Source of the DNA: Falsirhodobacter deserti
Lineage (GTDB): Bacteria > Pseudomonadota > Alphaproteobacteria > Rhodobacterales > Rhodobacteraceae
Assembly: GCF_004015795.1 (NCBI RefSeq)
Contig: NZ_ML137218.1
Coordinates: forward strand, 1,773,811 to 1,837,810
DNA length: 64,000 nt
Reading direction: 5' to 3'
Below are positions 9,344 through 18,884 of the stretch, piece by piece; the stretch's first letter is position 1, and the number at the start of each line of letters is the position of its first letter. A program made the position numbers and the translations under genes. The notes under the pieces are model-generated. The model did no database searches. It had not been told where the DNA came from and worked only from the letters and a program-made list of their open reading frames with translations.

Positions 9344-10360
9344 TTAGAACTGGTCTTCGAAGCGCTTGGCCAGATCTTCGATGTTTTCCGGCGGCCAGTC
9401 CTCGACATCCATGCCAAGGTGCAGACCCATGCCCGAAAGCACTTCCTTGATCTCGTTCAGAGACTTGCGGCCGAAGTTCGGGGTGCGGAGCATCTCGGCT
9501 TCGGTTTTCTGGATCAGATCGCCAATATAGACGATGTTGTCGTTCTTCAGGCAGTTGGCCGAACGGACCGACAGTTCCAGCTCGTCGACTTTCTTCAGCA
9601 GCAGCGGGTTGAATTCCAGCCCGTCATCCGCATCCGAACGTGTCGCCGCTTCCGGTTCGTCGAAGTTCACGAAGATCGACAGCTGGTCCTGCAGGATGCG
9701 TGCGGCATAGGCCACGGCATCATCCGGCGTCAGCGAGCCGTCGGTTTCCACGCGCATCGTCAGCTTGTCATAGTCCAGCACCTGGCCCTCACGGGTGGGC
9801 TGCACATCATAGCTGACTTTCTTGACCGGCGAGTAGATGGCATCGATCGGGATCAGGCCAATGGGTGCATCTTCCGGACGGTTCTTGTCGGCCGAAACAT
9901 AGCCCTTACCGGTGTTGACCGTCAGTTCCATCGAAACTTCGGCGCCATCATCGACGTGGCAGATCACGTGATCCTTGTTCAGGATCTCGATGCCGTTGGA
10001 TTCTGAAATGTCGCCAGCCGTGACGACGCCCGGACCCTTGGCGTTGATCGAAAGGCGCTTGGGCCCTTCGACTTCCATCTTGATCGCGATGCCCTTCAGG
10101 TTCAGCACGATGTCGGTCACGTCCTCACGGACGCCGGCCACCGAGGAGAACTCGTGCAGGACGTTGTCGATCTGGACCGAAGTAATGGCCGCGCCCTGAA
10201 GCGACGACAGCAGTACGCGGCGCAGGGCGTTGCCCAGCGTCAGACCGAAGCCCCGCTCCAGCGGTTCGGCAACGACCGTCGCGATGCGCGCGGCATCGGC
10301 ACCCGGCTTGACCGCCAGTTGCGTCGGCTTGATCAGTTCCTGCCAGTTCTTGTGGATCAT
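9344..10360 (-). CDS. rpoA: DNA-directed RNA polymerase alpha subunit
   Basis: 338 aa. The N-terminal dimerisation domain ([22 protein letters not shown]) nucleates core assembly and the C-terminal domain ([19 protein letters not shown] region, [23 protein letters not shown]) contacts UP elements and activators. Two in-frame ATGs exist, at 10375 and 10360. GGAGG lies 8 bases before the second, so I choose MIHKNWQEL; the first would add MEATR. It sits between rpsK and rplQ as in all alpha operons. Confidence 0.97.
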   Translation of the reverse strand: MIHKNWQELIKPTQLAVKPGADAARIATVVAEPLERGFGLTLGNALRRVLLSSLQGAAITSVQIDNVLHEFSSVAGVREDVTDIVLNLKGIAIKMEVEGPKRLSINAKGPGVVTAGDISESNGIEILNKDHVICHVDDGAEVSMELTVNTGKGYVSADKNRPEDAPIGLIPIDAIYSPVKKVSYDVQPTREGQVLDYDKLTMRVETDGSLTPDDAVAYAARILQDQLSIFVNFDEPEAATRSDADDGLEFNPLLLKKVDELELSVRSANCLKNDNIVYIGDLIQKTEAEMLRTPNFGRKSLNEIKEVLSGMGLHLGMDVEDWPPENIEDLAKRFEDQF

Positions 10361-10434
10361 GCGTGTCGCCTCCATACCAGCCTCTTGCCCATGTCCTAAG
10401 CGAGAAGCGCCCGAGGATCAGAAATGACGAAACC

Positions 10435-10458
10435 GGGCCGCGCTGTGAAGCACGGCCC
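10435..10458 (-). other. Hairpin between rpsK and rpoA
   Basis: GGGCCGTGC pairs with GCGCGGCCC (9 bp, one wobble) over a 6-base loop, 20 bases past the rpsK stop. The following sequence has only short T runs. A processing, stability or attenuation role is possible; none is shown. Confidence 0.45.
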
Positions 10459-10477
10459 GATCCTTTTCTTCGCGTTA

Positions 10478-10867
10478 TCAGACGCGACGACGCTTCGGCG
10501 GACGGCAGCCGTTATGCGCCATCGGCGTGACGTCGCGGATCGACGTGATGTTCAGGCCAACCGCTGCCAGCGCACGCAGCGCCGATTCGCGGCCCGAACC
10601 GGGACCCTGAACTTCGACTTCGATCGTTTTCAGGCCATGCTCTTGCGCTTTGCGTGCTGCATCTTCTGCAGCCAGCTGTGCGGCATAGGGCGTGGATTTA
10701 CGCGAACCCTTGAAGCCCATCGTACCGGCGGACGACCACGAGATCGCGTTGCCCTGCACGTCGGAGATCAGGATTTTCGTGTTGTTGAACGAGGAGTTCA
10801 CATGAGCAACGCCTGCGGCGATGTTCTTGCGTTCCTTGCGCTTCATGCGGACTTTATCACGAGCCAT
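10478..10867 (-). CDS. rpsK: 30S ribosomal protein S11
   Basis: 129 aa; part of the 30S platform, near the mRNA exit. Recognised by [18 protein letters not shown], the [12 protein letters not shown] block and the C-terminal [15 protein letters not shown], which is nearly invariant in S11. It follows rpsM by 13 bases. Confidence 0.98.
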   Translation of the reverse strand: MARDKVRMKRKERKNIAAGVAHVNSSFNNTKILISDVQGNAISWSSAGTMGFKGSRKSTPYAAQLAAEDAARKAQEHGLKTIEVEVQGPGSGRESALRALAAVGLNITSIRDVTPMAHNGCRPPKRRRV

Positions 10868-10880
10868 CTGTCACGCCCCC

Positions 10881-11249
10881 TTATTTCTTCTTGCCGGCAA
10901 TGGCCTTTGCAGGGCCTTTGCGCGTGCGAGCGTTGGTGTGCGTGCGCTGACCGCGAACCGGAAGGTTGCGACGGTGACGCAGGCCGCGATAGGAACCGAG
11001 GTCCATCAGACGCTTTACGTTCATCGAAACTTCGCGACGCAGGTCGCCTTCGACGGTGTAGTTGGCGTCGATGTGTTCGCGGATCGCCAGAACTTCGGCA
11101 TCCGAAAGCTCGTTGACGCGGCGCGTGCGGTCGATGCCGACTGCGTCACAGATCTGTTCGGCAACGTGGTTGCCGATGCCGGTGATGTAGGTCAGGGCGA
11201 TGGGGACGCGTTTCCCCGTCGGAATGTTTACGCCAGCAATACGTGCCAA
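10881..11249 (-). CDS. rpsM: 30S ribosomal protein S13
   Basis: 122 aa, located in the 30S head and contacting P-site tRNA and the L5 bridge. Diagnostic parts are [10 protein letters not shown], the H2TH-like ALTYITGIG segment, [24 protein letters not shown] and the basic C-terminal tail ending in GKKK. First gene of the alpha-operon section, downstream of adk. Confidence 0.98.
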   Translation of the reverse strand: MARIAGVNIPTGKRVPIALTYITGIGNHVAEQICDAVGIDRTRRVNELSDAEVLAIREHIDANYTVEGDLRREVSMNVKRLMDLGSYRGLRHRRNLPVRGQRTHTNARTRKGPAKAIAGKKK

Positions 11250-11270
11250 ACGTTATCCTTTCCAGGTTGC

Positions 11271-11296
11271 GGATCCGTAGCACCGGATCCTTTTTT
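11271..11296. other. Terminator-like hairpin between adk and rpsM, oriented for the plus strand
   Basis: GGATCCG and CGGATCC form a perfect 7-bp stem with a TAGCAC loop, followed on the plus strand by six T. Read in the operon direction the A-tract precedes the stem, so it would not terminate the r-protein mRNA but could stop antisense transcription, or act as a leader hairpin ahead of rpsM. Confidence 0.5.
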
Positions 11297-11352
11297 CACA
11301 ACTCCGCCCCGAGCGATCAGGACGATCCTCACCCCGAACGGGTGAAACGACC

Positions 11353-11378
11353 CACGGCGATTCCCGCGGGACGCCGTG
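11353..11378 (-). other. Stable leader hairpin ahead of rpsM
   Basis: CACGGCG and CGCCGTG pair around an inner TCCCGCGGGA self-complementary segment, giving a long GC-rich stem in the 153-base adk-rpsM gap. In E. coli the alpha operon leader upstream of rpsM binds S4; whether this structure does anything similar is unknown. Confidence 0.4.
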
Positions 11379-11402
11379 AGGTATTGGATTTCCGGGCTCT
11401 GG

Positions 11403-12053
11403 TCAACCCTGTTCAAGCGCGGCCGAGATCGCGGCAGCAACCGCGTCGACACTGGCCAGCGCATCCACACGGCGCAGATCGCCCGTCGCGTGGTAATAGC
11501 CGATCAGGGGAGAGGTCTTCTTGTAGTATTCCGTCAACCGGTAGCGCAGCGATTCTTCATTGTCGTCGGCCCGCCGCACAAGGTTGGTGGAGCCGCAATA
11601 GTCGCAAGTGCCGGCCACCTTCGTCGGGTGTGTTTCATCGTGATACACGGCGCCGCAGCTGCCGCAGGTATAGCGGCCCGAAATGCGGCGCACCAGAACG
11701 GCATCGTCCACCTGCATCTCGATGACGGCGTCAAGCTTCTGGCCCATCTGCGCCAGAAGTGACCCAAGCGCGTCGGCTTGCGCCAGAGTGCGCGGAAAAC
11801 CGTCGAAGATGTAGCCGGCGCTTTCGCCACTCTCCAGCTTCTCGCGGATGAGGCCGATCACGATCTCGTCGGTGACCAGACCGCCGGCATCCATCACCGC
11901 GGCAACTTTCAGCCCCATCTCGGAGCCGCTGCTGCGCGCTTCGCGCAGCATATCGCCCGTCGACAGCTGGGTCATGCCCCGTTCCTGCACCAGGCGTTTT
12001 GCCTGCGTCCCCTTCCCTGCCCCCGGAGGGCCGAGCAGAATCACGTTCGTCAT
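11403..12053 (-). CDS. adk: Adenylate kinase with zinc-binding lid
   Basis: 216 aa, interconverting ATP + AMP and 2 ADP. The P-loop GPPGAGKGT is at residues 8-16, the AMP site includes STGDMLR and FDGFPRT, and the lid carries four cysteines (CGSC ... CDYC), the zinc-lid form. Two adjacent ATGs exist (12056, 12053); AAGGA is better spaced for the second, giving MTNVILLG. It follows secY by 9 bases, as in many spc operons. Confidence 0.96.
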   Translation of the reverse strand: MTNVILLGPPGAGKGTQAKRLVQERGMTQLSTGDMLREARSSGSEMGLKVAAVMDAGGLVTDEIVIGLIREKLESGESAGYIFDGFPRTLAQADALGSLLAQMGQKLDAVIEMQVDDAVLVRRISGRYTCGSCGAVYHDETHPTKVAGTCDYCGSTNLVRRADDNEESLRYRLTEYYKKTSPLIGYYHATGDLRRVDALASVDAVAAAISAALEQG

Positions 12054-12062
12054 CATTCTTCC

Positions 12063-13421
12063 TTAGCGGCGCGTCGGCACGCGTTTGCCGGTGCGCTTGC
12101 GGCCCCGCAGTTGCGATTTCTCGATCAGCCCCTCGTATTGATGGGCAAGAAGGTGGGACTGGACCTGCTGGATCGTGTCCATCGTGACCGACACGACGAT
12201 CAGCACCGAGGTGCCGCCGAAATAGAATGGGATCGACAGCTGGTGGCGGATGATCTCCGGCAGGACACAAACAAAGGCGAGATAAGCAGACCCCAGAACC
12301 AGCACGCGGTTGACCACGTAATCCAAGTAGTCCTGCGTCCGCTTGCCCGGACGGATTCCCGGAATGAACCCGTTCTGGTTCTTCAGGTTGTCCGCCACGT
12401 CATCCGTCTTGAACGCGACGTTCGCCGTATAGAAATAGGCAAAGAACACGATCATCGCGATGAAGAACAGCAGGTAAAGCGGCTGGCCCGGCCCGAAATA
12501 TGCAAGGATCGTCGACATCACCGGCCCAGTTTGCGAACCCGAGAAGGTCGCGATCGTCGTCGGCAGAAGCAGCAGCGAAGAAGCGAAGATCGCAGGGATC
12601 ACACCCGCCGGGTTGACCTTGATCGGCAGGTGGCTGGACCCACCGTCATAGACCTTCATGCCCACCTGGCGGCGCGGATACTGGATGTGGATCTTCCGCA
12701 GCGCCCGCTCCATGAAGACCACGAACCCAATCACCACGACCACCATGACGGCCACGCCGATGATGACGGCAGGCGACACGGCGCCCGAGCGACCCTGGCT
12801 GAGGAACTGGCCGATATGCAGCGGCAGCTCCGCAAGGATGCCCACGAAGATGATCAGCGAGATACCGTTGCCGACGCCGCGCGCGGTGATCTGCTCGCCC
12901 AGCCACATCAGGAACATCGTCCCGCCTACCAGCGTGATGACGCAGGAGGCCTGGAAAAAGATGCCGGGATCGGTAACCAGACCGCCAGCCTCAAGGCTGC
13001 GGGCGATGCCGTAGGCCTGGAATGTCGCCAGCACGACCGTGAAATAACGGGTGTACTGGTTGATCTTCTTGCGCCCCTGTTCCCCTTCCTTCTTCAGCTG
13101 TTCAAGCTGAGGCACCATCGCGGCCAGAAGCTGCACGATGATCGAGGCGGAGATATAGGGCATGATGCCGAGCGCGAAGATCCCCATACGGCTGAGAGCG
13201 CCGCCGGTGAACATCGACAGAATACCGCCAAGGCCGGCGGCCGCACCGTCCATGAACTGACGCAGCGACGTCCCGTCGATGCCCGGCACAGGGATATAGG
13301 TGCCGATGCGATAGACGATCAGAAGGCCGATGGTGAAAAAGATGCGCCGACGCAGCTCGGTCGCCTTACCCAAGGCCCCCCAGCTGAGGTTCGACGCCAT
13401 TTGCTCTGCAGCAGATGCCAT
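12063..13421 (-). CDS. secY: Preprotein translocase subunit SecY
   Basis: 452-aa channel subunit of the SecYEG translocon with ten predicted membrane helices. Seen: the N-terminal amphipathic segment (ATELRRRIFFTIGLLIVYRIG), the plug-domain region around GIDGTSLRQFMDG, and the cytoplasmic loop carrying GIRPGKRTQDYLD. The C-terminal tail is basic (RGRKRTGKRVPTRR). A second ATG 21 bases in could serve as start, but AGAG upstream of 13421 supports the first. Confidence 0.97.
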   Translation of the reverse strand: MASAAEQMASNLSWGALGKATELRRRIFFTIGLLIVYRIGTYIPVPGIDGTSLRQFMDGAAAGLGGILSMFTGGALSRMGIFALGIMPYISASIIVQLLAAMVPQLEQLKKEGEQGRKKINQYTRYFTVVLATFQAYGIARSLEAGGLVTDPGIFFQASCVITLVGGTMFLMWLGEQITARGVGNGISLIIFVGILAELPLHIGQFLSQGRSGAVSPAVIIGVAVMVVVVIGFVVFMERALRKIHIQYPRRQVGMKVYDGGSSHLPIKVNPAGVIPAIFASSLLLLPTTIATFSGSQTGPVMSTILAYFGPGQPLYLLFFIAMIVFFAYFYTANVAFKTDDVADNLKNQNGFIPGIRPGKRTQDYLDYVVNRVLVLGSAYLAFVCVLPEIIRHQLSIPFYFGGTSVLIVVSVTMDTIQQVQSHLLAHQYEGLIEKSQLRGRKRTGKRVPTRR

Positions 13422-13515
13422 GCCCGTTCTCTTTCAAGGTAGCGCCGCCGAACCGGGTCGGTGTCGGCGGCGCGGGGTAAGCGGTTCGATGCGCGGACCT
13501 GCGGCCCGCATCACC

Positions 13516-13995
13516 TTATTCGGCGGCAGCAGCCACCCGAGCCGTCACCGTCAGCGTGCCACCGGCCTTTTCAACCGCTTCGACAGCCGATTTGGACGCG
13601 CCGGACACGGTCAGGTTCAGCTTGGTGCTGACTTCGCCTTTGGCCAGAACGCGGATACCGTCACGCAGGTGCGTGGTCAGCCCCGCAGCCACCAGTGCAG
13701 CTTCGTCGATCGCGACCGAAGCGTCCAGCTTGCCGGCGTCGACGAATTTCTGGATCAGGCCCAGGTTGACGACTGCGTATTCCTTGCGGTTCGGCTTGGT
13801 AAAGCCGCGCTTGGGCAGACGACGGTACAGCGGCATCTGGCCGCCTTCATAACCGTTCAGTGCAACACCCGAACGCGATTTCTGACCCTTGATACCACGG
13901 CCACCCATTTTACCCTTGCCGGAGCCGGGACCACGGGCAACGCGCTTTTTCTTGCGGGCCGCGCCTTCATTGTCGCGTAGTTCGTGAAGTTTCAT
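13516..13995 (-). CDS. rplO: 50S ribosomal protein L15
   Basis: 159 aa, binding the central 23S rRNA core late in assembly. The start [12 protein letters not shown], the [22 protein letters not shown] glycine/arginine stretch and FEGGQMPL-like [19 protein letters not shown] region are diagnostic. The ATG at 13995 has AAGGAG 8 bases upstream. The frame is open for 47 codons further upstream; see the finding on that region. Confidence 0.97.
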   Translation of the reverse strand: MKLHELRDNEGAARKKKRVARGPGSGKGKMGGRGIKGQKSRSGVALNGYEGGQMPLYRRLPKRGFTKPNRKEYAVVNLGLIQKFVDAGKLDASVAIDEAALVAAGLTTHLRDGIRVLAKGEVSTKLNLTVSGASKSAVEAVEKAGGTLTVTARVAAAAE

Positions 13996-14089
13996 GTCGC
14001 TATTCTCCTTTGCCGGAACTGCCCCGCCAGCGACGGACAAGACAAACACGGCGTATATGATTCCAAGGGGCAGAAAGCCCCACCGGGTG

Positions 14090-14118
14090 CGTATATCCGC
14101 TTGGGCTGCATCCATCAA
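14090..14118 (-). promoter_or_regulatory. Candidate sigma-70-type promoter inside the spc operon, upstream of rplO
   Basis: TTGATG (14118-14113) and TATACG (14095-14090) are separated by exactly 17 bases on the minus strand, about 95 bases before rplO and just downstream of a terminator-like hairpin. The -10 is identical to that of the str operon promoter. It could re-initiate transcription for rplO-secY-adk. Seen only as a sequence match. Confidence 0.45.
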
Positions 14119-14153
14119 GCCACCCGTCGCGGCCAAAATGTCCCAGCCGATAT

Positions 14154-14181
14154 GAAAAACGCCCCCGTCTCCGGAGGCGTT
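14154..14181 (-). terminator. Terminator-like hairpin between rpmD and rplO
   Basis: On the minus strand AACGCCTCC pairs with GGGGGCGTT (one wobble) and is followed by a T-tract, a full intrinsic-terminator signature placed 6 bases after the rpmD stop in the middle of the spc operon. It is probably only partly efficient, since essential genes lie downstream. Confidence 0.6.
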
Positions 14182-14186
14182 CGATC

Positions 14187-14372
14187 TTAGGCGCGTTCCT
14201 CGATGATCTTCACGAGGTGCGGGATCTTGTTGACCATGCCGCGCACGGAGGGAGTGTCCTCCAGTTCGCGCGTGCGGTTCATCTTGTTCAGCCCGAGACC
14301 TTTCAGCGTAGCCGTCTGGATCGCGGGGCGGCGAGCGGCCGAGGCCACCTGCTTCACGACGATGGTTGCCAT
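14187..14372 (-). CDS. rpmD: 50S ribosomal protein L30
   Basis: 61 aa, the normal length. [14 protein letters not shown] and [22 protein letters not shown]-type sequence identify L30. It lies between rpsE and rplO as in other spc operons. Confidence 0.97.
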   Translation of the reverse strand: MATIVVKQVASAARRPAIQTATLKGLGLNKMNRTRELEDTPSVRGMVNKIPHLVKIIEERA

Positions 14373-14384
14373 CTCCGTTGCTCC

Positions 14385-14939
14385 TTACGCTTCCGCGACT
14401 TCAGCTTCCGGCTTCTTCAGGATGTCGGCGACTTTCTTGCCGCGACGGTTCGCCACCATGCGGGGCGACGCTTCCTGCTTCAGACCGTCCAGCGTGGCAC
14501 GGATCATGTTGTACGGGTTCTGCGAACCCAGCGACTTTGCCACCACGTCCTGGACGCCAAGCATCTCGAACACGGCGCGCATCGGACCACCGGCGATGAT
14601 GCCGGTACCCGCTTCAGCGGCACGCATCACGACCTTGCCGGCGCCGTGGCGACCGTTGGTGTCGTGGTGCAGCGTCCGACCGTCGCGCAGCGGCACGCGG
14701 ATCATCTGACGCTTGGCCTGCTCGGTCGCCTTGCGGATCGCCTCGGGCACTTCTTTCGCCTTGCCCTTGCCGAAGCCAACACGACCACGCTGGTCGCCGA
14801 CTACCACGAGAGCAGCAAAGCCGAAGCGTTTACCACCTTTCACGGTTTTCGACACGCGGTTGATCGCCACGAGACGATCGGCGAATTCCGGGGTTTCCTC
14901 GCGTTCGCGACGGTCCCGACGGTTCTCACGTTCTGCCAT
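14385..14939 (-). CDS. rpsE: 30S ribosomal protein S5
   Basis: 184 aa; part of the mRNA entry helicase site and of translational fidelity. The dsRBD-like N-half carries [22 protein letters not shown] with a following [17 protein letters not shown], and the C-half has [23 protein letters not shown] split around the typical pseudo-symmetric fold. It is 10 bases downstream of rplR. Confidence 0.98.
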   Translation of the reverse strand: MAERENRRDRREREETPEFADRLVAINRVSKTVKGGKRFGFAALVVVGDQRGRVGFGKGKAKEVPEAIRKATEQAKRQMIRVPLRDGRTLHHDTNGRHGAGKVVMRAAEAGTGIIAGGPMRAVFEMLGVQDVVAKSLGSQNPYNMIRATLDGLKQEASPRMVANRRGKKVADILKKPEAEVAEA

Positions 14940-14949
14940 AATCGTCTCC

Positions 14950-15309
14950 TTAGAACTTCAGGCCGCCTTCACGGGCAGCCTCGGCCAGAGCCTTGACTTT
15001 TCCGTGAAAGATGAAGCCGCCACGATCGAAATAGCATTCTTCGATCCCGGCCTTCTTGGCGCGCTCGGCGATTGCCTTGCCAACAGCCGTCGAAGCCTCG
15101 ACGTTGTTCTTGCCGATGAAGCCCAGCTCTTTCTCCATGGTGGAGGCCGAAGCCAGCGTGACGCCGTTCACGTCGTCGATCAGCTGAACGCTGATGTTCT
15201 TGGACGAACGGTGGACCGACAGGCGCGGACGCCCATTGGCCATTGCCTTCAGTTTGTTCCGGACGCGCAGGCGGCGCTTCAGGAACAGCTCGCGTTTTTT
15301 CAAAGCCAT
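14950..15309 (-). CDS. rplR: 50S ribosomal protein L18
   Basis: 119 aa, binding 5S rRNA with L5. [32 protein letters not shown] and the C-terminal [24 protein letters not shown] are typical. Located 12 bases after rplF. Confidence 0.98.
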   Translation of the reverse strand: MALKKRELFLKRRLRVRNKLKAMANGRPRLSVHRSSKNISVQLIDDVNGVTLASASTMEKELGFIGKNNVEASTAVGKAIAERAKKAGIEECYFDRGGFIFHGKVKALAEAAREGGLKF

Positions 15310-15321
15310 TTTAGCGCCCCC

Positions 15322-15855
15322 TTACTTCTTCTTGCCTTCCTTGCGGAACACGAACTCACCCTTGTACCGGATGCCTTTGCCCTTGTAGGGCTCAGGGCGT
15401 TTCCAGTCACGGATGTTCGCTGCGACCTGACCAACCTGCTGCTGATCAATGCCTTCCACAACGATTTCGGTTTGCTTCGGAGCCGTGACGGTGACGCCAG
15501 CGGGAACTTCGAAGTTGACTTCATGCGAATAGCCGAGCGACAGCTTCAGGACGTTGCCGGCCATCGCAGCGCGGTAACCCACACCTTGAATTTCCAGCTC
15601 TTTCTTGAAGCCCGTGGTCACGCCCTTCACCAGGTTTTCAACCTGGCTGCGGACCATGCCCCACTGCTGACGCGCGCGCTTCGAGTTGCCACGCGGGGCA
15701 ACCGAAACGGCATTGTCAGCAAACGAAAGCGTCACGTCGTCGGTCGCGGTGAAGCTGCGGGTCCCTTTCGGGCCCTTCACTTCAACCATCTGGCCGCTGA
15801 CCGTGGCGGTCACGCCGCTGGGCAGTTCGACGGGTTTCTTGCCAATACGAGACAT
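15322..15855 (-). CDS. rplF: 50S ribosomal protein L6
   Basis: 177 aa, near the sarcin-ricin loop. [16 protein letters not shown] is the usual N-terminus, so the ATG at 15855 is chosen although the frame extends 36 codons upstream. The C-terminal repeat ends [19 protein letters not shown], the L6 signature. Confidence 0.98.
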   Translation of the reverse strand: MSRIGKKPVELPSGVTATVSGQMVEVKGPKGTRSFTATDDVTLSFADNAVSVAPRGNSKRARQQWGMVRSQVENLVKGVTTGFKKELEIQGVGYRAAMAGNVLKLSLGYSHEVNFEVPAGVTVTAPKQTEIVVEGIDQQQVGQVAANIRDWKRPEPYKGKGIRYKGEFVFRKEGKKK

Positions 15856-15865
15856 CAAACCCTCC

Positions 15866-16264
15866 TTAGAATACCGTGCAGAGCACTTCGCCGCCAACAT
15901 TGGCGGAACGTGCAGCTGCATCGGACATGACGCCTTTCGGCGTGGAGATGATGGACACACCAAGGCCGTTGCGTACGGACGGCAGATCTTTCGATGCCAT
16001 GTACACGCGGCGGCCCGGCTTGGACACGCGCTTGACTTCGCGGATCACCGGGGTGCCTTCGAAGTATTTCAAGCTGATGACCAGCTCGCCCTGACCGTTT
16101 TCGGTCTCGGCTTTTTCATAACCGCGGATGTAACCTTCATCCAGCAGCACATCCAGCACCCATGCACGCAGCTTCGAAGCAGGGGTCGACACGGTCGACT
16201 TGCCACGCAGCTGTGCGTTGCGGATGCGGGTCAGCATATCGCCGAGAGGATCGTTCACGAACAT
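15866..16264 (-). CDS. rpsH: 30S ribosomal protein S8
   Basis: 132 aa, a primary binder of central-domain 16S rRNA and, in E. coli, the spc operon repressor. [14 protein letters not shown] at the N-terminus and the C-terminal [23 protein letters not shown] are diagnostic. The start MFVNDPLG has the ATG at 16264. Confidence 0.98.
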   Translation of the reverse strand: MFVNDPLGDMLTRIRNAQLRGKSTVSTPASKLRAWVLDVLLDEGYIRGYEKAETENGQGELVISLKYFEGTPVIREVKRVSKPGRRVYMASKDLPSVRNGLGVSIISTPKGVMSDAAARSANVGGEVLCTVF

Positions 16265-16276
16265 CTACGCTCCTCC

Positions 16277-16582
16277 TTACCAGCTGGACTTGACCATGCC
16301 CGGGATCTGGCCGAACGAGGCCAGTTCGCGCAGCATGATCCGCGAGAGTTTGAGCTTACGGTAGTAAGCATGGGGACGGCCCGTCAGTTGGCAGCGGTTG
16401 TGCAGCCGGGTGGCGGACGAATTGCGGGGCATCTCAGCCAGCTTCAGTTGCGCCTTGAAGCGCTCTTCCATCGGCAGGTCTGCGTTTTTGGTGATTTCCT
16501 TGAGGGCGGCGCGTTTTGCAGCATGCTGTTTCACCAGCTTGGCGCGCTTGACCTCACGTTCAACCATGGATTTCTTGGCCAT
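16277..16582 (-). CDS. rpsN: 30S ribosomal protein S14 (zinc-independent form)
   Basis: 101 aa. It lacks the CxxC...CxxC zinc ribbon, so it is the long C-minus form. [20 protein letters not shown] and the ending [14 protein letters not shown] identify it. It lies between rplE and rpsH. Confidence 0.98.
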   Translation of the reverse strand: MAKKSMVEREVKRAKLVKQHAAKRAALKEITKNADLPMEERFKAQLKLAEMPRNSSATRLHNRCQLTGRPHAYYRKLKLSRIMLRELASFGQIPGMVKSSW

Positions 16583-16597
16583 TTGGTCTCTCTCCGC

Positions 16598-17158
16598 TTA
16601 GCCGATGAAGGGCATGTTGAAGTGCTTCAGCAGCGCTTTCGCTTCCGCATCCGTCTTCGACGTCGTGCAGATGATGATGTCCATGCCCAGGATCTCGTCG
16701 ACCTTGTCGAAGTTGATCTCGGGGAACACGATCTGCTCTTTCAGGCCCATGGCATAGTTGCCGCGGCCGTCGAACGAATTGCCCTTCACGCCGCGGAAGT
16801 CGCGGACGCGCGGCAGCGCGATCGTGATCAGACGGTCCAGGAACTCGTACATCCGGTCGCCACGCAGCGTGACCTTGCAGCCCAGCGGCATTTCTTCACG
16901 CACGCGGAAGCCGGCGATCGACTTCTTGGCATGCGTGACGACAGCCTTCTGGCCGGCGATCAGCGACAGCTCTTCAGCTGCGGCTTTCACCTTCTTGGTG
17001 TCTTTCACGGCTTCGCCGACGCCCATGTTCAGGACGATCTTGTCCAGACGCGGGATCTGCATGTCGTTCTTGTAGCCGAACTCCGTCTTCATCGCGGCAC
17101 GGATGGTGTCACGGTAAAGCGTGCGGAAGCGCGGGGTATAGGTGGCAGCGTCGAGCAT
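16598..17158 (-). CDS. rplE: 50S ribosomal protein L5
   Basis: 186 aa, binding 5S rRNA and forming bridge B1b to S13. [18 protein letters not shown], the [22 protein letters not shown] block and [18 protein letters not shown] are typical. Its ATG overlaps the rplX stop by one base (TGATG), implying coupled translation. Confidence 0.98.
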   Translation of the reverse strand: MLDAATYTPRFRTLYRDTIRAAMKTEFGYKNDMQIPRLDKIVLNMGVGEAVKDTKKVKAAAEELSLIAGQKAVVTHAKKSIAGFRVREEMPLGCKVTLRGDRMYEFLDRLITIALPRVRDFRGVKGNSFDGRGNYAMGLKEQIVFPEINFDKVDEILGMDIIICTTSKTDAEAKALLKHFNMPFIG

Positions 17159-17463
17159 CAGATCGCCTCCCCGGTGGTCTTGGCAAAACGCACCTTCTTG
17201 CCGTCTTCCTCACGGAAGCCGACGCGGGTGGCCTTGCCGTTCTTGTCCAGCAGAGCGAGGTTCGACAGGTCGATCGGCATCGCCTTGGGGATGCGGCCGC
17301 CTTGCGAGCCCTGGGACTGCTTGGTGTGACGGATCGCGATGTTCACACCCTCGACCACGGCTTTGTTGTCCTTGGGCGCAACGGACGAAATCGTCCCTTT
17401 CTTGCCCTTGTCCTTGCCGGTGAGGACGATGACTTCATCGCCTTTCTTCAACTTCGCAGCCAT
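17158..17463 (-). CDS. rplX: 50S ribosomal protein L24
   Basis: 101 aa, an assembly initiator near the exit tunnel. The KOW motif is visible as [20 protein letters not shown], and [18 protein letters not shown] follows. Both its ends overlap neighbours by one base (rplN upstream, rplE downstream). Confidence 0.98.
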   Translation of the reverse strand: MAAKLKKGDEVIVLTGKDKGKKGTISSVAPKDNKAVVEGVNIAIRHTKQSQGSQGGRIPKAMPIDLSNLALLDKNGKATRVGFREEDGKKVRFAKTTGEAI

Positions 17464-17831
17464 CAGAGCACCTCCGGAGCGAGCGAGATGATCTTCATGA
17501 AGTTCTTGGCACGCAGCTCGCGCACGACCGGCCCGAAGATACGGGTGCCGACCGGTTCGCCCTGGTTGTTCAGGATGACGGCGGCATTGCGATCGAAGCG
17601 GATAGCGGTGCCGTCTTCACGGCGAACTTCCTTGGCGGTACGAACGACAACGGCCTTGCGGACGTCACCTTTCTTTACGCGGCCGCGCGGAATGGCTTCC
17701 TTGACCGACACCACGATGATGTCACCCACGGAGGCATACCGGCGGTGCGAACCACCCAGGACCTTGATGCACTGAACCCGGCGAGCGCCGGAGTTGTCAG
17801 CAACATCCAGATTGGTCTGCATCTGGATCAT
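17463..17831 (-). CDS. rplN: 50S ribosomal protein L14
   Basis: 122 aa, forming inter-subunit bridges B5 and B8. [40 protein letters not shown] and [24 protein letters not shown] are near-universal. First of the rplN-rplX-rplE coupled group. Confidence 0.98.
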   Translation of the reverse strand: MIQMQTNLDVADNSGARRVQCIKVLGGSHRRYASVGDIIVVSVKEAIPRGRVKKGDVRKAVVVRTAKEVRREDGTAIRFDRNAAVILNNQGEPVGTRIFGPVVRELRAKNFMKIISLAPEVL

Positions 17832-17894
17832 TTAGGTTCTCCCGACCTTTGGGGAGCGGCGGGCCGCCCCCAGGGTTTCGTTTCGGCAGAACGA

Positions 17895-18131
17895 TCAGAC
17901 CGTTTCGGTCACAACCGTCCAGCGTTTCGTCTTCGAGATGGGCGCGCATTCTTCGATGCGAACGGAATCGCCGACCTTGAATTTGTTCTCCGCGTCATGG
18001 GCGCGGTATTTCTTCGACAGACGCACGGTCTTCTTCAGCAGCGGGTGCTTGAAGCGACGCTCAACCAGAACGGTGATCGTTTGCGCGTTCTTGTCGCTGG
18101 TCACGGTGCCTTGCAGGATACGTTTGGGCAT
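17895..18131 (-). CDS. rpsQ: 30S ribosomal protein S17
   Basis: 78 aa, a primary 16S rRNA binder. [18 protein letters not shown] and [24 protein letters not shown] identify it. A 63-base gap separates it from rplN, the usual junction between the S10 and spc sections. Confidence 0.98.
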   Translation of the reverse strand: MPKRILQGTVTSDKNAQTITVLVERRFKHPLLKKTVRLSKKYRAHDAENKFKVGDSVRIEECAPISKTKRWTVVTETV

Positions 18132-18143
18132 CTAATCGGCTCC

Positions 18144-18347
18144 TCAGTTCGCCGCCGCTTCAGCGGCTTTCTGGTTCAGAACCGTCTTGATGCGGGCGAC
18201 GTCGCGGCGGACCGTGCGCATACGGGCGGTATTCTCAAGCTGGCCGGTGGCCTGCTGGAAGCGCAGGTTGAACGCTTCCTTCTTCAGCGCAACAAGCTGC
18301 TCACGCAGCTGGTCGGGCGTCTTGGACGTGAATTCACTGGCGGACAT
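18144..18347 (-). CDS. rpmC: 50S ribosomal protein L29
   Basis: 67 aa, near the exit tunnel and the trigger factor/SRP dock. SKTPDQL-like [22 protein letters not shown] followed by [19 protein letters not shown] is typical. It is 12 bases upstream of rpsQ. Confidence 0.97.
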   Translation of the reverse strand: MSASEFTSKTPDQLREQLVALKKEAFNLRFQQATGQLENTARMRTVRRDVARIKTVLNQKAAEAAAN

Positions 18348-18421
18348 GCGCCATTCCTTTCCGTCTCACCAGAGGGCCCCGATGGGGTGACCCTGAACCT
18401 GGTGGGTTTCATCAAAAATCC

Positions 18422-18448
18422 GAACCCCCGGGGCATCCCCGGGGGTTC
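18422..18448 (-). terminator. Perfect 12-bp terminator-like hairpin between rplP and rpmC
   Basis: GAACCCCCGGGG and CCCCGGGGGTTC pair without mismatch over a 3-base loop; on the minus strand GGATTTTTG follows. It starts 10 bases after the rplP stop, inside the S10 operon. It may reduce expression of downstream genes or protect upstream mRNA. Confidence 0.6.
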
Positions 18449-18458
18449 AGATGAATTC

Positions 18459-18872
18459 TTACCAGTCTTCGCGGATGACGACACGGCTTGTGACCGGAAG
18501 CTTCATCGCACCAAGGCGGAGCGCTTCTCTTGCCACAGATTCGGGCACGCCGTCAATCTCAAACATGACGCGACCCGGTTTCACCTTCGCCGCCCAGAAG
18601 TCGACGGAGCCTTTACCCTTACCCATCCGAACTTCGGTAGGCTTCGAGGTGACCGGTACATCCGGGAAGATCCGGATCCAGACGCGACCCTGACGCTTCA
18701 TGTGGCGGGTGATCGCGCGGCGGGCCGCCTCGATCTGGCGCGCCGTCACACGCTCGGGCTCGGTAGCTTTCAGGCCATAGGTGCCGAAGTTCAGCAGGAA
18801 GCCGCCTTTGGCTTCACCGTGAATGCGGCCCTTGTGCTGTTTGCGGAACTTGGTCCGTTTCGGTTGCAGCAT
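18459..18872 (-). CDS. rplP: 50S ribosomal protein L16
   Basis: 137 aa, at the A-site entrance and peptidyl transferase centre. [16 protein letters not shown] and [19 protein letters not shown]-like [19 protein letters not shown], then [18 protein letters not shown] are diagnostic. It is 12 bases after rpsC; a 111-base gap with a strong hairpin follows. Confidence 0.98.
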   Translation of the reverse strand: MLQPKRTKFRKQHKGRIHGEAKGGFLLNFGTYGLKATEPERVTARQIEAARRAITRHMKRQGRVWIRIFPDVPVTSKPTEVRMGKGKGSVDFWAAKVKPGRVMFEIDGVPESVAREALRLGAMKLPVTSRVVIREDW

Positions 18873-18884
18873 CTGTCGTGCTCC

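Noticed and set aside
13984-14190. Short plus-strand frame across the rpmD-rplO gap
   Set aside because: It crosses the terminator hairpin and the 5' end of rplO, with no ribosome-binding site.
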